A stretch of 64,000 nucleotides of DNA from Planococcus sp. ISL-110. Lineage in GTDB: Bacteria > Bacillota > Bacilli > Bacillales_A > Planococcaceae. The translations under genes and the position numbers were made by a program. The notes under the pieces are model-generated. The model did not search any database. It saw nothing but the letters and a program-made list of their open reading frames with translations, and was not told where the DNA came from. Location of the stretch: assembly GCF_018613575.1 (NCBI RefSeq), contig NZ_JAGGPX010000012.1, forward strand, positions 23,023 through 87,022, read 5' to 3'. Positions 34,142 to 41,744 of the stretch are shown piece after piece. Position 1 is the first letter of the stretch, and each line of letters begins with the position of its first letter.

Positions 34142-34810
34142 TTACTGCAGTTCCAGAACGCCATCAACCATCTTGTAGACTTTGTCACAATAATCGACTA
34201 GACGGATATCGTGCGTCACCACAATCGTCGTTGTTTTCTTGCTTTTCGTTTCTTCCTTGAGTAATTCCATAACTTCATAAGCACGGTCGGAATCCAAAGA
34301 AGCTGTCGGCTCATCCGCCAAAATAATGGATGGATTGCTGTATAGCGCTTTAGCGATGGCAACCCGCTGGCGTTCTCCTCCAGAAAGATCCGAAGGGTAT
34401 TTGCCGCGGAGGTCGCCAATCCCCAAATCTTTGTAAAGCTGTTCAAGCTGTTCTTTGTTCATGTTGTCTTTTTTCACTTTATCCAATAGCTTCAACTGCT
34501 TTTCCACCGTCAAGAACGGTACCAAATTCGAAGCCTGCAGGATAAAGCCGATTTCCTTTAGGCGAATCCTAGAAAGCTGTTTTTCATTTAAAGTGGAGAT
34601 ATTTGCATTGTTGATCAGAACTTCTCCAGTTGTTGGCGACAAAAGCCCTCCGGCGATCGTTAAAAATGTGCTTTTTCCGGAACCGGAAGGCCCGATCACC
34701 GCAATCAATTCTCCTTGTTCTGCATGAAAGTTCGTTTCTTTCAGCGCATCCACTTTTTTGTGGCCTGTGCCAAACGATTTTTCCACCTGTTTCATTTCCA
34801 ATACTGCCAT
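34142..34810 (-). CDS. hrtA: ABC transporter ATPase, HrtA-like heme exporter
   Basis: A 222-residue ATPase of the MacB/LolD/HrtA class. Walker A is GPSGSGKST, the signature is DLSGGERQRVAIAKAL, Walker B is SIILADEPTASLDS, and the switch is VVTHD. Its size and coupling with a single FtsX-like permease match staphylococcal HrtAB, which pumps out excess heme. Its ribosome site, GGAGG, overlaps the last codons of the permease gene. The nearby heme monooxygenase and iron importer support the assignment; general peptide or lipid export is the alternative. Confidence 0.82.
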   Translation of the reverse strand: MAVLEMKQVEKSFGTGHKKVDALKETNFHAEQGELIAVIGPSGSGKSTFLTIAGGLLSPTTGEVLINNANISTLNEKQLSRIRLKEIGFILQASNLVPFLTVEKQLKLLDKVKKDNMNKEQLEQLYKDLGIGDLRGKYPSDLSGGERQRVAIAKALYSNPSIILADEPTASLDSDRAYEVMELLKEETKSKKTTTIVVTHDIRLVDYCDKVYKMVDGVLELQ

Positions 34811-34813
34811 GAT

Positions 34814-35881
34814 TTAACCTCCAATCGCTTTTAATGGATCAATTTTCACAATCGTCAACACAGAGAATACGGCGCCCAAAATGGCCACTACCATCAGGAC
34901 CACTCCGTAGATCAGCATCGTCGGAATATCAAATGATATCGGAACCGCACTTGGCAGAAAAGCTCCAGTGAGAAGCGTCAGTCCGAGCCCTACCGCGACA
35001 CCAATTGCCGCGAGGATGGCTGTCTGCGCAATAACTGAGCGTGCCAAATAACTGCTCGGGATTCCCTGCGCTTTCATGACGCCGAACATGCTGATTTTCT
35101 GAACCGTCAGGACGTAAAGGAATATCGCGACGATCACTGATGAGATGACAAACAGGAAGTAAATCATAAAGTTCAAAGTCAGACTTTGCTCTGTGTACCC
35201 AGGAAGGCTTTCAATGAAGGTTTCCGTCTCAATCGCTGCCAGCTCTTCCTCATCTGTAATTGAGGAAACATCAGCTGACCGCACCACAATGCCGCTGATC
35301 TGGCTGTTATCTCTAGTCGCCTCTTCGCTGAACTTCACGCGCTGGAACGTTTCCAAATCCGTATAAAGAACAGGTGCAGCATTAAACCGGGCTTCGTCTG
35401 TAAAGCCTACAATTTCCAGCTTTTCTTCTGTAGAAGACAAGCTCAATACATCTCCAAGCCCAAAGCCATCATCTTTAAGTGAATCCCCGGCAATCACTTC
35501 ATTGCCACCGGTGAACGCAGTTCCCTCCGTTACTTCCGGCATGATAAATTCATCACTGTCGATTCCAAAAATCGAGACATTGGCTTTTTGATCGCCGGTT
35601 TGCGCAATGGCATTAAGCTGTCCGAGAACAGCTGTTTCATCAGCATCAATGCTGTCAGCTGTATCGACGGCAAAAGAAGACTGGACCAGGCTTTGATCCG
35701 ATTCCTCAGTTAACACGATGGCATCCGCATCCCATTTGTCCACTGCTTCCCTATTTAAACTCGCCAGCCCGTTTGCTAAACCGGATAAAAAGAACACCAG
35801 ATAAGCAACCAGCATCAAGACGCCAATAATCAATGTAAAGCGCAATTTATTCTTCAGGATTTCGTTCCATGCCAAAAACAT
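34814..35881 (-). CDS. hrtB: ABC transporter permease, FtsX/HrtB-like
   Basis: A 355-residue permease of MacB topology: one N-terminal membrane helix (MFLAWNEILKNKLRFTLII onward), a large extracellular domain (about residues 40-225), then three helices in the FtsX domain. The opening closely resembles HrtB of Staphylococcus. It works with the downstream ATPase. No hssRS two-component genes are in the window. A -10 with an overlapping inverted repeat lies about 220 bases upstream. Confidence 0.82.
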   Translation of the reverse strand: MFLAWNEILKNKLRFTLIIGVLMLVAYLVFFLSGLANGLASLNREAVDKWDADAIVLTEESDQSLVQSSFAVDTADSIDADETAVLGQLNAIAQTGDQKANVSIFGIDSDEFIMPEVTEGTAFTGGNEVIAGDSLKDDGFGLGDVLSLSSTEEKLEIVGFTDEARFNAAPVLYTDLETFQRVKFSEEATRDNSQISGIVVRSADVSSITDEEELAAIETETFIESLPGYTEQSLTLNFMIYFLFVISSVIVAIFLYVLTVQKISMFGVMKAQGIPSSYLARSVIAQTAILAAIGVAVGLGLTLLTGAFLPSAVPISFDIPTMLIYGVVLMVVAILGAVFSVLTIVKIDPLKAIGG

Positions 35882-36102
35882 CTTTTCACTTCCTTTTTAT
35901 GATTTATACAGATTGAACTAAAGGCCCAGCTTGTTTAAGAGAAGAAGATTTGAAGAAATCCAATATCGAAAAGCTTTTTGCTGAAGAAAACTTTTCTATT
36001 CATTTTCTCAGCGCCGGCCTCTTATACTTAAAGCGATTGAAGCGAAAGGCATAAGTTAAGTTTTTTTGTTCAACTTCTCTAACTTATCTCTTATCACTTC
36101 CA

Positions 36103-36136
36103 ATTATACTGCAGGAGGCTATACAATTCCTGTATA
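36103..36136 (-). promoter_or_regulatory. Candidate hrtBA promoter with operator
   Basis: On the minus strand a perfect TATAAT (36103-36108) has no good -35. The -35 position is covered by an inverted repeat, TATACA-N5-TGTATA (36120-36136). A further repeat, ATAAGTTA / TAACTTAT, lies at 36051-36087. This suggests a regulated promoter; the regulator is unknown. Confidence 0.45.
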
Positions 36137-36182
36137 AACCTTATATAAATATAGTATTTATTACTAACTTGTGAAATCCCCA

Positions 36183-36365
36183 TAAAAAAGGCTGTACCAA
36201 AAGCTCGTGAAAAATGCCCTTTGCGGCGCACAGCCTCAGCTGGTTCTAAAAAAACAAAAAATCGCCCTTCCTGCTAAATGGAAGTTACCATACCACCATT
36301 TCAGAAAGGACGATTTTTATGCGCAATGCGAAGATTACTACCCAGAATTATATCACTGAACAAGC
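36183..36365 (+). mobile_element. IS end remnant
   Basis: GGCTGTACCAAAAGCTCGTG resembles insertion-sequence termini. It is followed by a long imperfect hairpin (36258-36318, AAAATCG..CGATTTTT) and a ribosome site with a short frame (AAAGGACGATTTTT, ATG 36319, MRNAKITTQNYITEQASF) that looks like a transposase start. It breaks off after about 15 codons at the 3' end of hmoA. The hairpin may now terminate hmoA. The IS family is not identified. The rest of the 35882-36372 gap holds only the hrtBA promoter region. Confidence 0.5.
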
Positions 36366-36372
36366 CTCTTTT

Positions 36373-36681
36373 TTATCTTACAGCGTGAACATGATAGGTG
36401 TTTTGCGAAGACTCGATAATGTGTTCTGGTTTCGGTTTGCCGATATTGGCTTTGTGTCCTGCAATGTGGCCAGGATTCTTCTCCCAATTTTTCCAGTCAT
36501 TTTCCGATTCCCAGCGCACATAAACAATCACTTCTTCATCGCCTCGGCGAATGTTTTTCTTCAATACCGTACGGTCAATATAACCAGGCTGCTTTTCAAG
36601 CTTGCCTTCACCGGAAAAGCGATCTAATACAAGTTCCGAAAATCCCTCTTTCACGACGATTCGTTTCATTTGGACAAACAC
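36373..36681 (-). CDS. hmoA: Heme-degrading monooxygenase HmoA-like
   Basis: A 102-residue ABM-domain protein of the IsdG/HmoA group, which opens heme to release iron in the cytoplasm. VFVQMKRIVVKEG, RGDEEVIVYVRWESENDWKNW and HIAGHKANIGKPKPEHI closely match Bacillus HmoA. The start is GTG 36681, 8 bases after AAAGGAG; the frame extends 18 codons upstream without a site. It follows yclQ by 95 bases and precedes the HrtAB-like exporter. Confidence 0.88.
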   Translation of the reverse strand: MFVQMKRIVVKEGFSELVLDRFSGEGKLEKQPGYIDRTVLKKNIRRGDEEVIVYVRWESENDWKNWEKNPGHIAGHKANIGKPKPEHIIESSQNTYHVHAVR

Positions 36682-36730
36682 ACGATCCGCTCCTTTATTC
36701 TTTTTCCGTTTGACGATCAGTCGATATATC

Positions 36731-36767
36731 AACAATCAGCGAGGATAGAAAATCCCCACTGATTGTT
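36731..36767 (-). terminator. Hairpin between yclQ and hmoA
   Basis: Arms AACAATCAG / CTGATTGTT extended by GGGGAT / ATCC(T)C. There is no clear T run, so it is a weak terminator or processing site, and hmoA may be reached by read-through. Confidence 0.55.
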
Positions 36768-36776
36768 AGTTGCTCT

Positions 36777-37736
36777 TTATTCAAATGCTGACTGTACATC
36801 CGTTACCATTTGAGCGACAGACTGCAATCCGCCACCTGACAGGTACCAGAAGTCTGGATCCAAGTAGATGATTTTATCGTTTTGAGCAGCATTAGTCTTT
36901 TCAACCAATTCATTTTCAAGAGAATCTGCAGCACTTGCACCGTTTCCGACAACAGCGTTGCGATCAACTACGAACATCATGTCCGGGTTTGTCTCCAAAA
37001 TGTATTCATAAGAAATGCCTTGCCCGTGCGTAGAAGCTTCGATACCTTCGTCAGCCTGTTTTACGCCAAACACATCATGGATGATGCCAAAACGTGAAGC
37101 CGCACCATAAGCACTTACTTTTCCTTCATTTGCAAGAACGATCAATGCTTTTTCATCAGACTTACTTACTGTTGCTTTCACTTCTTCGATTTGCGTATCA
37201 ATCGCCGCTAATTCCTCAACGATTTGGTTTTCTTTACCGAAAATTTCGCCAAGAGTGGTCATGTTGCCTTTAAATGACTCCAAGTAATCTTCTGTATCTA
37301 CAGCCATATGAACGGTTGGAGCGATGTCAGAAAACTCTTCGTACATATCAGCCTGGCGTCCAGAAATGATGATCAGATCAGGCTTCATTGCATTGATTGC
37401 TTCAAAATCCGCTTCTTTTAATGTACCAACATTTTCATATTTTTCAGTATCTGCATATTTATCAAGATAAGATGGCAAAGATTCCTGCGGAACTCCTGCA
37501 ACAGCTTCAAGACCTAACTTATCCATTGAGTCAAGAACACCAAAGTCGAATACCACTACTTTTTCAGGGTTCTTGTTGAATGTTGTTTCTCCAAGTTCGT
37601 GCGTTACTGTCATTTCCTCTGTTTCTTCAGCTCCAGCATTTGCCGTATCGGATTCTGTTGTTTCTTCAGTTGATCCACAAGCCGCAAGGAAAGCCACCAG
37701 CATTAGGATAAATGCTACCAATAACCATTTTTTCAT
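36777..37736 (-). CDS. yclQ: Iron-siderophore ABC transporter substrate-binding lipoprotein, YclQ-like
   Basis: A 319-residue class III binding protein. The signal peptide ends in the lipobox LAAC (Cys about residue 20). An acidic linker follows, then NPEKVVVFDFGVLDSMDKLG and KPDLIIISGRQADMYEEF. Length and gene order match Bacillus subtilis YclQ, the petrobactin receptor. It is the last gene of yclNOPQ, under the Fur site at 40458. The ligand is a siderophore, probably catecholate (inference). Confidence 0.92.
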   Translation of the reverse strand: MKKWLLVAFILMLVAFLAACGSTEETTESDTANAGAEETEEMTVTHELGETTFNKNPEKVVVFDFGVLDSMDKLGLEAVAGVPQESLPSYLDKYADTEKYENVGTLKEADFEAINAMKPDLIIISGRQADMYEEFSDIAPTVHMAVDTEDYLESFKGNMTTLGEIFGKENQIVEELAAIDTQIEEVKATVSKSDEKALIVLANEGKVSAYGAASRFGIIHDVFGVKQADEGIEASTHGQGISYEYILETNPDMMFVVDRNAVVGNGASAADSLENELVEKTNAAQNDKIIYLDPDFWYLSGGGLQSVAQMVTDVQSAFE

Positions 37737-37758
37737 TTTATTTCAAGCTCCTCTTTTT

Positions 37759-38520
37759 TTAAGAATTAAAATACACACAAATTCGGCAATCATTCATCTG
37801 CTGAATCGGGATATCCATATCATAGATTTCTTTTAATGCCGCACTTTGAATAATTTCTTCCGTTGTTCCGTCTTTGACTACGCGGCCATTTTTCAAAGCC
37901 ACAATCCGGTCAGAGTATACGGAAGCGAAGTTGATGTCGTGAAGAACAATGACCACTGTTTTGCCGAGGTCATCGACCAAGCGGCGCAAAATCTTCATGA
38001 TTTGGACCGAATGCTTCATGTCCAGGTTGTTCAATGGTTCATCCAATAGAATATAATCAGTGTCCTGCGCAATGACCATTGCGATAAAGGCACGCTGGCG
38101 CTGACCGCCTGAAAGTTCATCCAGATAGGAGTTCTCCATTTCCTTTAAATCCATGTAATCGATGGACTGGTCCACCATTTTTTCATCTTCATCGTTGAGA
38201 CGGCCTTTTGAATAAGGAAAGCGGCCAAAAGAGACCAGCTCGCGAATCGTCAAACGGACATTCATGTAGTTGGACTGTTTTAAGATCGATACACGTTTTG
38301 AGAACTCATTGGACTTCAACTTTTTGGTATTGGTTGAATCAATGAGCACTTCGCCGGTATCCGCATCCAGCAGCCGGCTAACCATGGAAAGCAATGTGGA
38401 TTTCCCAGCCCCGTTCGGCCCGATAAAGGATGTAATCTGGCCTCGCTGGATATCAACTGAGACATTTTCCACAACTTGTTTTTTTCCGTAGAGCTTTGTC
38501 AATTCACGAACTTGGATCAT
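37759..38520 (-). CDS. yclP: Iron-siderophore ABC transporter ATPase, YclP-like
   Basis: A 253-residue FecE/FepC-type ATPase. Walker A is GPNGAGKST, the signature is ELSGGQRQRAFIAM, Walker B is YILLDEPLNNLD, and the switch is VLHD. The ATG overlaps the stop of yclO by four bases. It energises uptake through the two permeases. Confidence 0.95.
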   Translation of the reverse strand: MIQVRELTKLYGKKQVVENVSVDIQRGQITSFIGPNGAGKSTLLSMVSRLLDADTGEVLIDSTNTKKLKSNEFSKRVSILKQSNYMNVRLTIRELVSFGRFPYSKGRLNDEDEKMVDQSIDYMDLKEMENSYLDELSGGQRQRAFIAMVIAQDTDYILLDEPLNNLDMKHSVQIMKILRRLVDDLGKTVVIVLHDINFASVYSDRIVALKNGRVVKDGTTEEIIQSAALKEIYDMDIPIQQMNDCRICVYFNS

Positions 38521-39467
38521 TTAGATCGACTCTCCTTTAATAGTAGGTAGATGAAGTAAATTCCACCGATGAAATTGATGATGACGCTCAATGTCGTATT
38601 GAAAGTGAAGATCCGTTCCACTACCCACTGGCCGCCGACCAAGGCGACTACGCTGATGACAATAGATCCTATCAGTAAAACCGAATGTTTATATGAAGTA
38701 AAGAATTGATAGGACAAGTTGGCCACAATCAAACCGAAAAACGTAATCGGTCCGACCAGCGCCGTGGCAATGGCGATCAGGACAGCCGATAAAACGAGCA
38801 TCTGTTTTACTAAGGCATCGTAGTTTACGCCCAAGTTAATCGCTGTATCACGCCCAAGCGTCAGAACATCCAACGATGAATTTTGTTTCCAGGCAAATGT
38901 AATCAACAGGGTGATGATGACGAGGGAGGTCCACACCAAATCTGAATTGACATTATTAAAGCTGGCAAACATCCGGTCTTGGATGATTGAAAATTCATTC
39001 GGATCAATTAAGACTTGCAAGAAGGTTGTGATACTGCCGAAAAACGTTCCGCATATGATGCCGACCAACAAGAGAAAGTAAATCGGCCGATCGTTTTTTT
39101 TGAAAAGCAAGCGATAAAACAGCAGAGCGAAGATGACCATGACAGCAATCGACAGCATGAAATTCACTTGCTTATTGACGATAGTTACATGATCTGAACC
39201 GAGGAAAAAGATCAGCACCGTCTGAAGCAGCATATACAGTGAATCCAAGCCCATAATGCTCGGCGTCAATATCCGATTATGGGTGATGGTCTGAAAGACA
39301 ACCGTCGCATAAGCGATAGCCACTCCGGTCAACACCATGGCAAACACTTTTACACCACGTCTTGGCAAGGCGTAATCAAAACTTCCGTTTAAATCTTGGA
39401 ACAGATAAACTCCACAAGCCACTAAAGCCAAGCCGACTAATATCAGCATTTTATGTAGGTCACGCAT
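38517..39467 (-). CDS. yclO: Iron-siderophore ABC transporter permease, YclO-like
   Basis: A 316-residue FecCD-family permease with about nine to ten helices. Signature segments include TPSIMGLDSLYMLLQTVLIFF and the ATPase-contact region LGRDTAINLGVNYDALVKQM. It overlaps the yclN end by eight bases and the yclP start by four, so the whole operon is translationally coupled. It forms a heterodimer with YclN. Confidence 0.94.
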   Translation of the reverse strand: MRDLHKMLILVGLALVACGVYLFQDLNGSFDYALPRRGVKVFAMVLTGVAIAYATVVFQTITHNRILTPSIMGLDSLYMLLQTVLIFFLGSDHVTIVNKQVNFMLSIAVMVIFALLFYRLLFKKNDRPIYFLLLVGIICGTFFGSITTFLQVLIDPNEFSIIQDRMFASFNNVNSDLVWTSLVIITLLITFAWKQNSSLDVLTLGRDTAINLGVNYDALVKQMLVLSAVLIAIATALVGPITFFGLIVANLSYQFFTSYKHSVLLIGSIVISVVALVGGQWVVERIFTFNTTLSVIINFIGGIYFIYLLLKESRSK

Positions 39468-40410
39468 ATGCTTTCCTCCTAAACAACAAGAAGAGGAAAA
39501 TAAAGCTTCCGATAACGCCGACCATCAAGCTGATGGAAATCTCATACGGGTAAATCAGCACTCTCCCCAAGATATCGCACACCAGCAAGAAAATAGCTCC
39601 AAGCACTGCAGTATGCGGCAATGTTTTTTGTAGATGATCTCCTTTGAAGATCGATACGATGTTCGGAATGATCAACCCAAGGAATGGGATAACCCCTACC
39701 GTCAAAACAACCGTCGCTGTGATCAAAGCCACGAGTACCAATCCGATGTTGACGACGCTCCGGTATTTCATCCCCAGGTTTTTGGAGAAGTCCTCGCCCA
39801 TGCCTGCTACCGTAAACCGATTAGCGTACAGATAAGCGATGATAAAGACCGGAACACTGATGTAGAGAAGTTCATAGCTTCCCTTCATGACCATCGAAAA
39901 GTCACCTTGCAGCCAGGCGGACATATTTTGGATCACGTCCGCCCGATAAGCGAAAAATGTTGTGATGGAAGACAGGATGTTTCCGAACATCAAACCAACT
40001 AAAGGAATGAATATAGCATCTTTAAATTTGATGCGGTTTAGTATTTGCATAAAAAGAAACGTACCGGCAAGCGCAAAAGCAAAAGCCACTGTCATTTTTT
40101 CCAGCATCGATGCGTTGGCGAACAACAGCATTGACACGAGAATCCCAAGCCGAGTAGCGTCTAATGTACCTGCCGTTGTCGGAGACACGAACTTGTTGCG
40201 GCTTAACTGTTGCATGATGAGTCCTGCCATACTCATCCCTGCACCTGCCAGCAAAATCGCGACCAGCCTTGGCAGACGGCTGATCAGGAATATCTGTGTC
40301 TCTTCCGATTGGAAGTCAAGCAAATCAACAATGCTGATACTGCTCACCCCGACAAACAAGGAAACGATCGACAGTATGATTAATGTTGGTATTAAATAAC
40401 GTTTTTTCAT
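39460..40410 (-). CDS. yclN: Iron-siderophore ABC transporter permease, YclN-like
   Basis: A 316-residue FecCD permease and the first gene of the operon. Motifs are LPRLVAILLAGAGMSMAGLIMQ near residue 45 and SPTTAGTLDATRLGIL. GAGGGACA precedes the ATG. The -10 and a perfect Fur box lie 48-106 bases upstream, so the four genes should be induced by iron starvation. Confidence 0.94.
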   Translation of the reverse strand: MKKRYLIPTLIILSIVSLFVGVSSISIVDLLDFQSEETQIFLISRLPRLVAILLAGAGMSMAGLIMQQLSRNKFVSPTTAGTLDATRLGILVSMLLFANASMLEKMTVAFAFALAGTFLFMQILNRIKFKDAIFIPLVGLMFGNILSSITTFFAYRADVIQNMSAWLQGDFSMVMKGSYELLYISVPVFIIAYLYANRFTVAGMGEDFSKNLGMKYRSVVNIGLVLVALITATVVLTVGVIPFLGLIIPNIVSIFKGDHLQKTLPHTAVLGAIFLLVCDILGRVLIYPYEISISLMVGVIGSFIFLFLLFRRKAYA

Positions 40411-40457
40411 TACTGTCCCTCATCTGTCCTCAATAAAAATTATTGATTATTCGATAG

Positions 40458-40472
40458 TGATAATCATTATCA
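40458..40472. promoter_or_regulatory. Perfect Fur box of yclNOPQ
   Basis: TGATAATCATTATCA is the exact 7-1-7 Fur palindrome. It lies just downstream of the promoter at 40489-40516. Confidence 0.92.
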
Positions 40473-40488
40473 ATTAGTCACTTGGTTT

Positions 40489-40516
40489 AGTATAGCATGT
40501 TAGAAATAAGAGTCAA
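40489..40516 (-). promoter_or_regulatory. Promoter of yclNOPQ
   Basis: Minus strand TTGACT, 16 bases, TATACT, with an extended -10 TG one base before the -10. Confidence 0.8.
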
Positions 40517-40524
40517 TAATTAGT

Positions 40525-40539
40525 TGAGAATTATTTTCA
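40525..40539. promoter_or_regulatory. Second, weaker Fur-like box
   Basis: TGAGAATTATTTTCA fits the 7-1-7 pattern with one arm mismatch. It lies just upstream of the -35, so the promoter is bracketed by two boxes. Confidence 0.5.
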
Positions 40540-40589
40540 TTTAGAATAGATTGGCATCTATTTGTCAAGTTTTATCAAAGCTTCATGAC

Positions 40590-40625
40590 ACAAAATAGAA
40601 CATGCCAATGCGGCATGTTCTATCT
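40590..40625 (-). terminator. Terminator of DUF6612-like lipoprotein gene
   Basis: Perfect arms AGAACATGCC / GGCATGTTCT with a 5-base loop, then ATTTTG on the minus strand. Confidence 0.75.
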
Positions 40626-40677
40626 CTTTTCAGATAAAATTCAGGTGTTGTCACCACAAGTAGAGGGGGTAAACCAA

Positions 40678-41541
40678 TTAACCTGCAATTTCCCGCGCCT
40701 GTTCCAGCACTTCAGCCGGAACAGTGATGGCATCAATTTCGTTATATTGGCTATAGTCAGCCTGTACATCCGACTTGATGTTCATGGTTTCGCCTTCGAT
40801 ATTCATATCCATGTCCATGGTCATATTCATACTGTTTGTCAGGAATGTCTCTTTGTCGATATTGATGATGTAGTTCACTGAATGAATGGTCATATCTTCA
40901 AGCGCCATCTGTGCTTCAATTTCCATTTGCCCCAAAGTTTTGCCCAGTTGCTGATCCATCAATTCCTGGAATTTTTCTCCCGATGCATCAAGAGTCAAAA
41001 TGAATTCTTCCTCCGTCTGTTCGAAAGTGAAATCTTCCTGGAATTCGGATAGTTCTTCGAGCTGTTGAGCAGGATCGGCAGTTTGCTGATCCGCCAAGCC
41101 TTTTAAATCCTCAATGCTTTCATCCGGCATTTTCAACCAGGTGGCCATCGTTTCTTCATACATGAACAAACCCTGATCTGTGAAATACATTTCCATGCTC
41201 ATGGGATTGGCATTCTCTATATCCTCGGAGACGATGGCCGTCTCTGCGGTTTGATGGAATGCCAACGGATCGGTCGTCATATCCATAGCAGAATCCATTT
41301 TCATATTGATCACCATGCCATCCGCCTGCATATCCATCACCTGATCGGTTACAATATCCGCGTGAAGACCTGTAATGCCTTTGGAAGCTTCCAACGATTT
41401 CATATATACCTCTTGAGCCGTCAAATCGCTGTCTTCCCCTTTTGCCGCTCCATCTTCAGACGCCGGTTCCGCTGTTTCGCCGCATGCGGAAAGGCCAATG
41501 GCTAAAGTGGCTGTGCTCATGAACATTATCCATTTCTTCAA
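40678..41541 (-). CDS. DUF6612-like lipoprotein
   Basis: A 287-residue surface lipoprotein with lipobox LSAC (Cys about residue 20). A Thr/Glu/Asp-rich linker is followed by an LppX/LolA-like beta-rich domain with many Met residues. The start is TTG 41541, nine bases after AGAGGAGG; a GTG three codons earlier abuts the ribosome site. Relatives are annotated DUF6612 and are of unknown function, possibly lipid carriers. It is a single gene. The numerous Met-Asp-Met strings (for example MDMDMN) are noteworthy but may be structural. Confidence 0.78.
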   Translation of the reverse strand: MKKWIMFMSTATLAIGLSACGETAEPASEDGAAKGEDSDLTAQEVYMKSLEASKGITGLHADIVTDQVMDMQADGMVINMKMDSAMDMTTDPLAFHQTAETAIVSEDIENANPMSMEMYFTDQGLFMYEETMATWLKMPDESIEDLKGLADQQTADPAQQLEELSEFQEDFTFEQTEEEFILTLDASGEKFQELMDQQLGKTLGQMEIEAQMALEDMTIHSVNYIINIDKETFLTNSMNMTMDMDMNIEGETMNIKSDVQADYSQYNEIDAITVPAEVLEQAREIAG

Positions 41542-41744
41542 TATGATCACCCTCCTCTAGTTCGCATTAACTTTCGTCCTTTTAACTGATCAACGGGAAA
41601 GAAAAAAACTTATTAAATTGAATCTCCCTAATCTACGGACAACATTGGAAATAGTTTCATACTACTTGTTTACCCAAATTCCAGTCGTTTATTTGTTCAA
41701 CTTCGATTATACTTTTCACTGTGAGAAAAAACGAGGTGGCTTTT

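Noticed and set aside
36319..36627. A 102-residue plus-strand frame starting in the IS remnant
   Set aside because: Only the first 15 or so codons look like a transposase start; the rest is antisense to hmoA.
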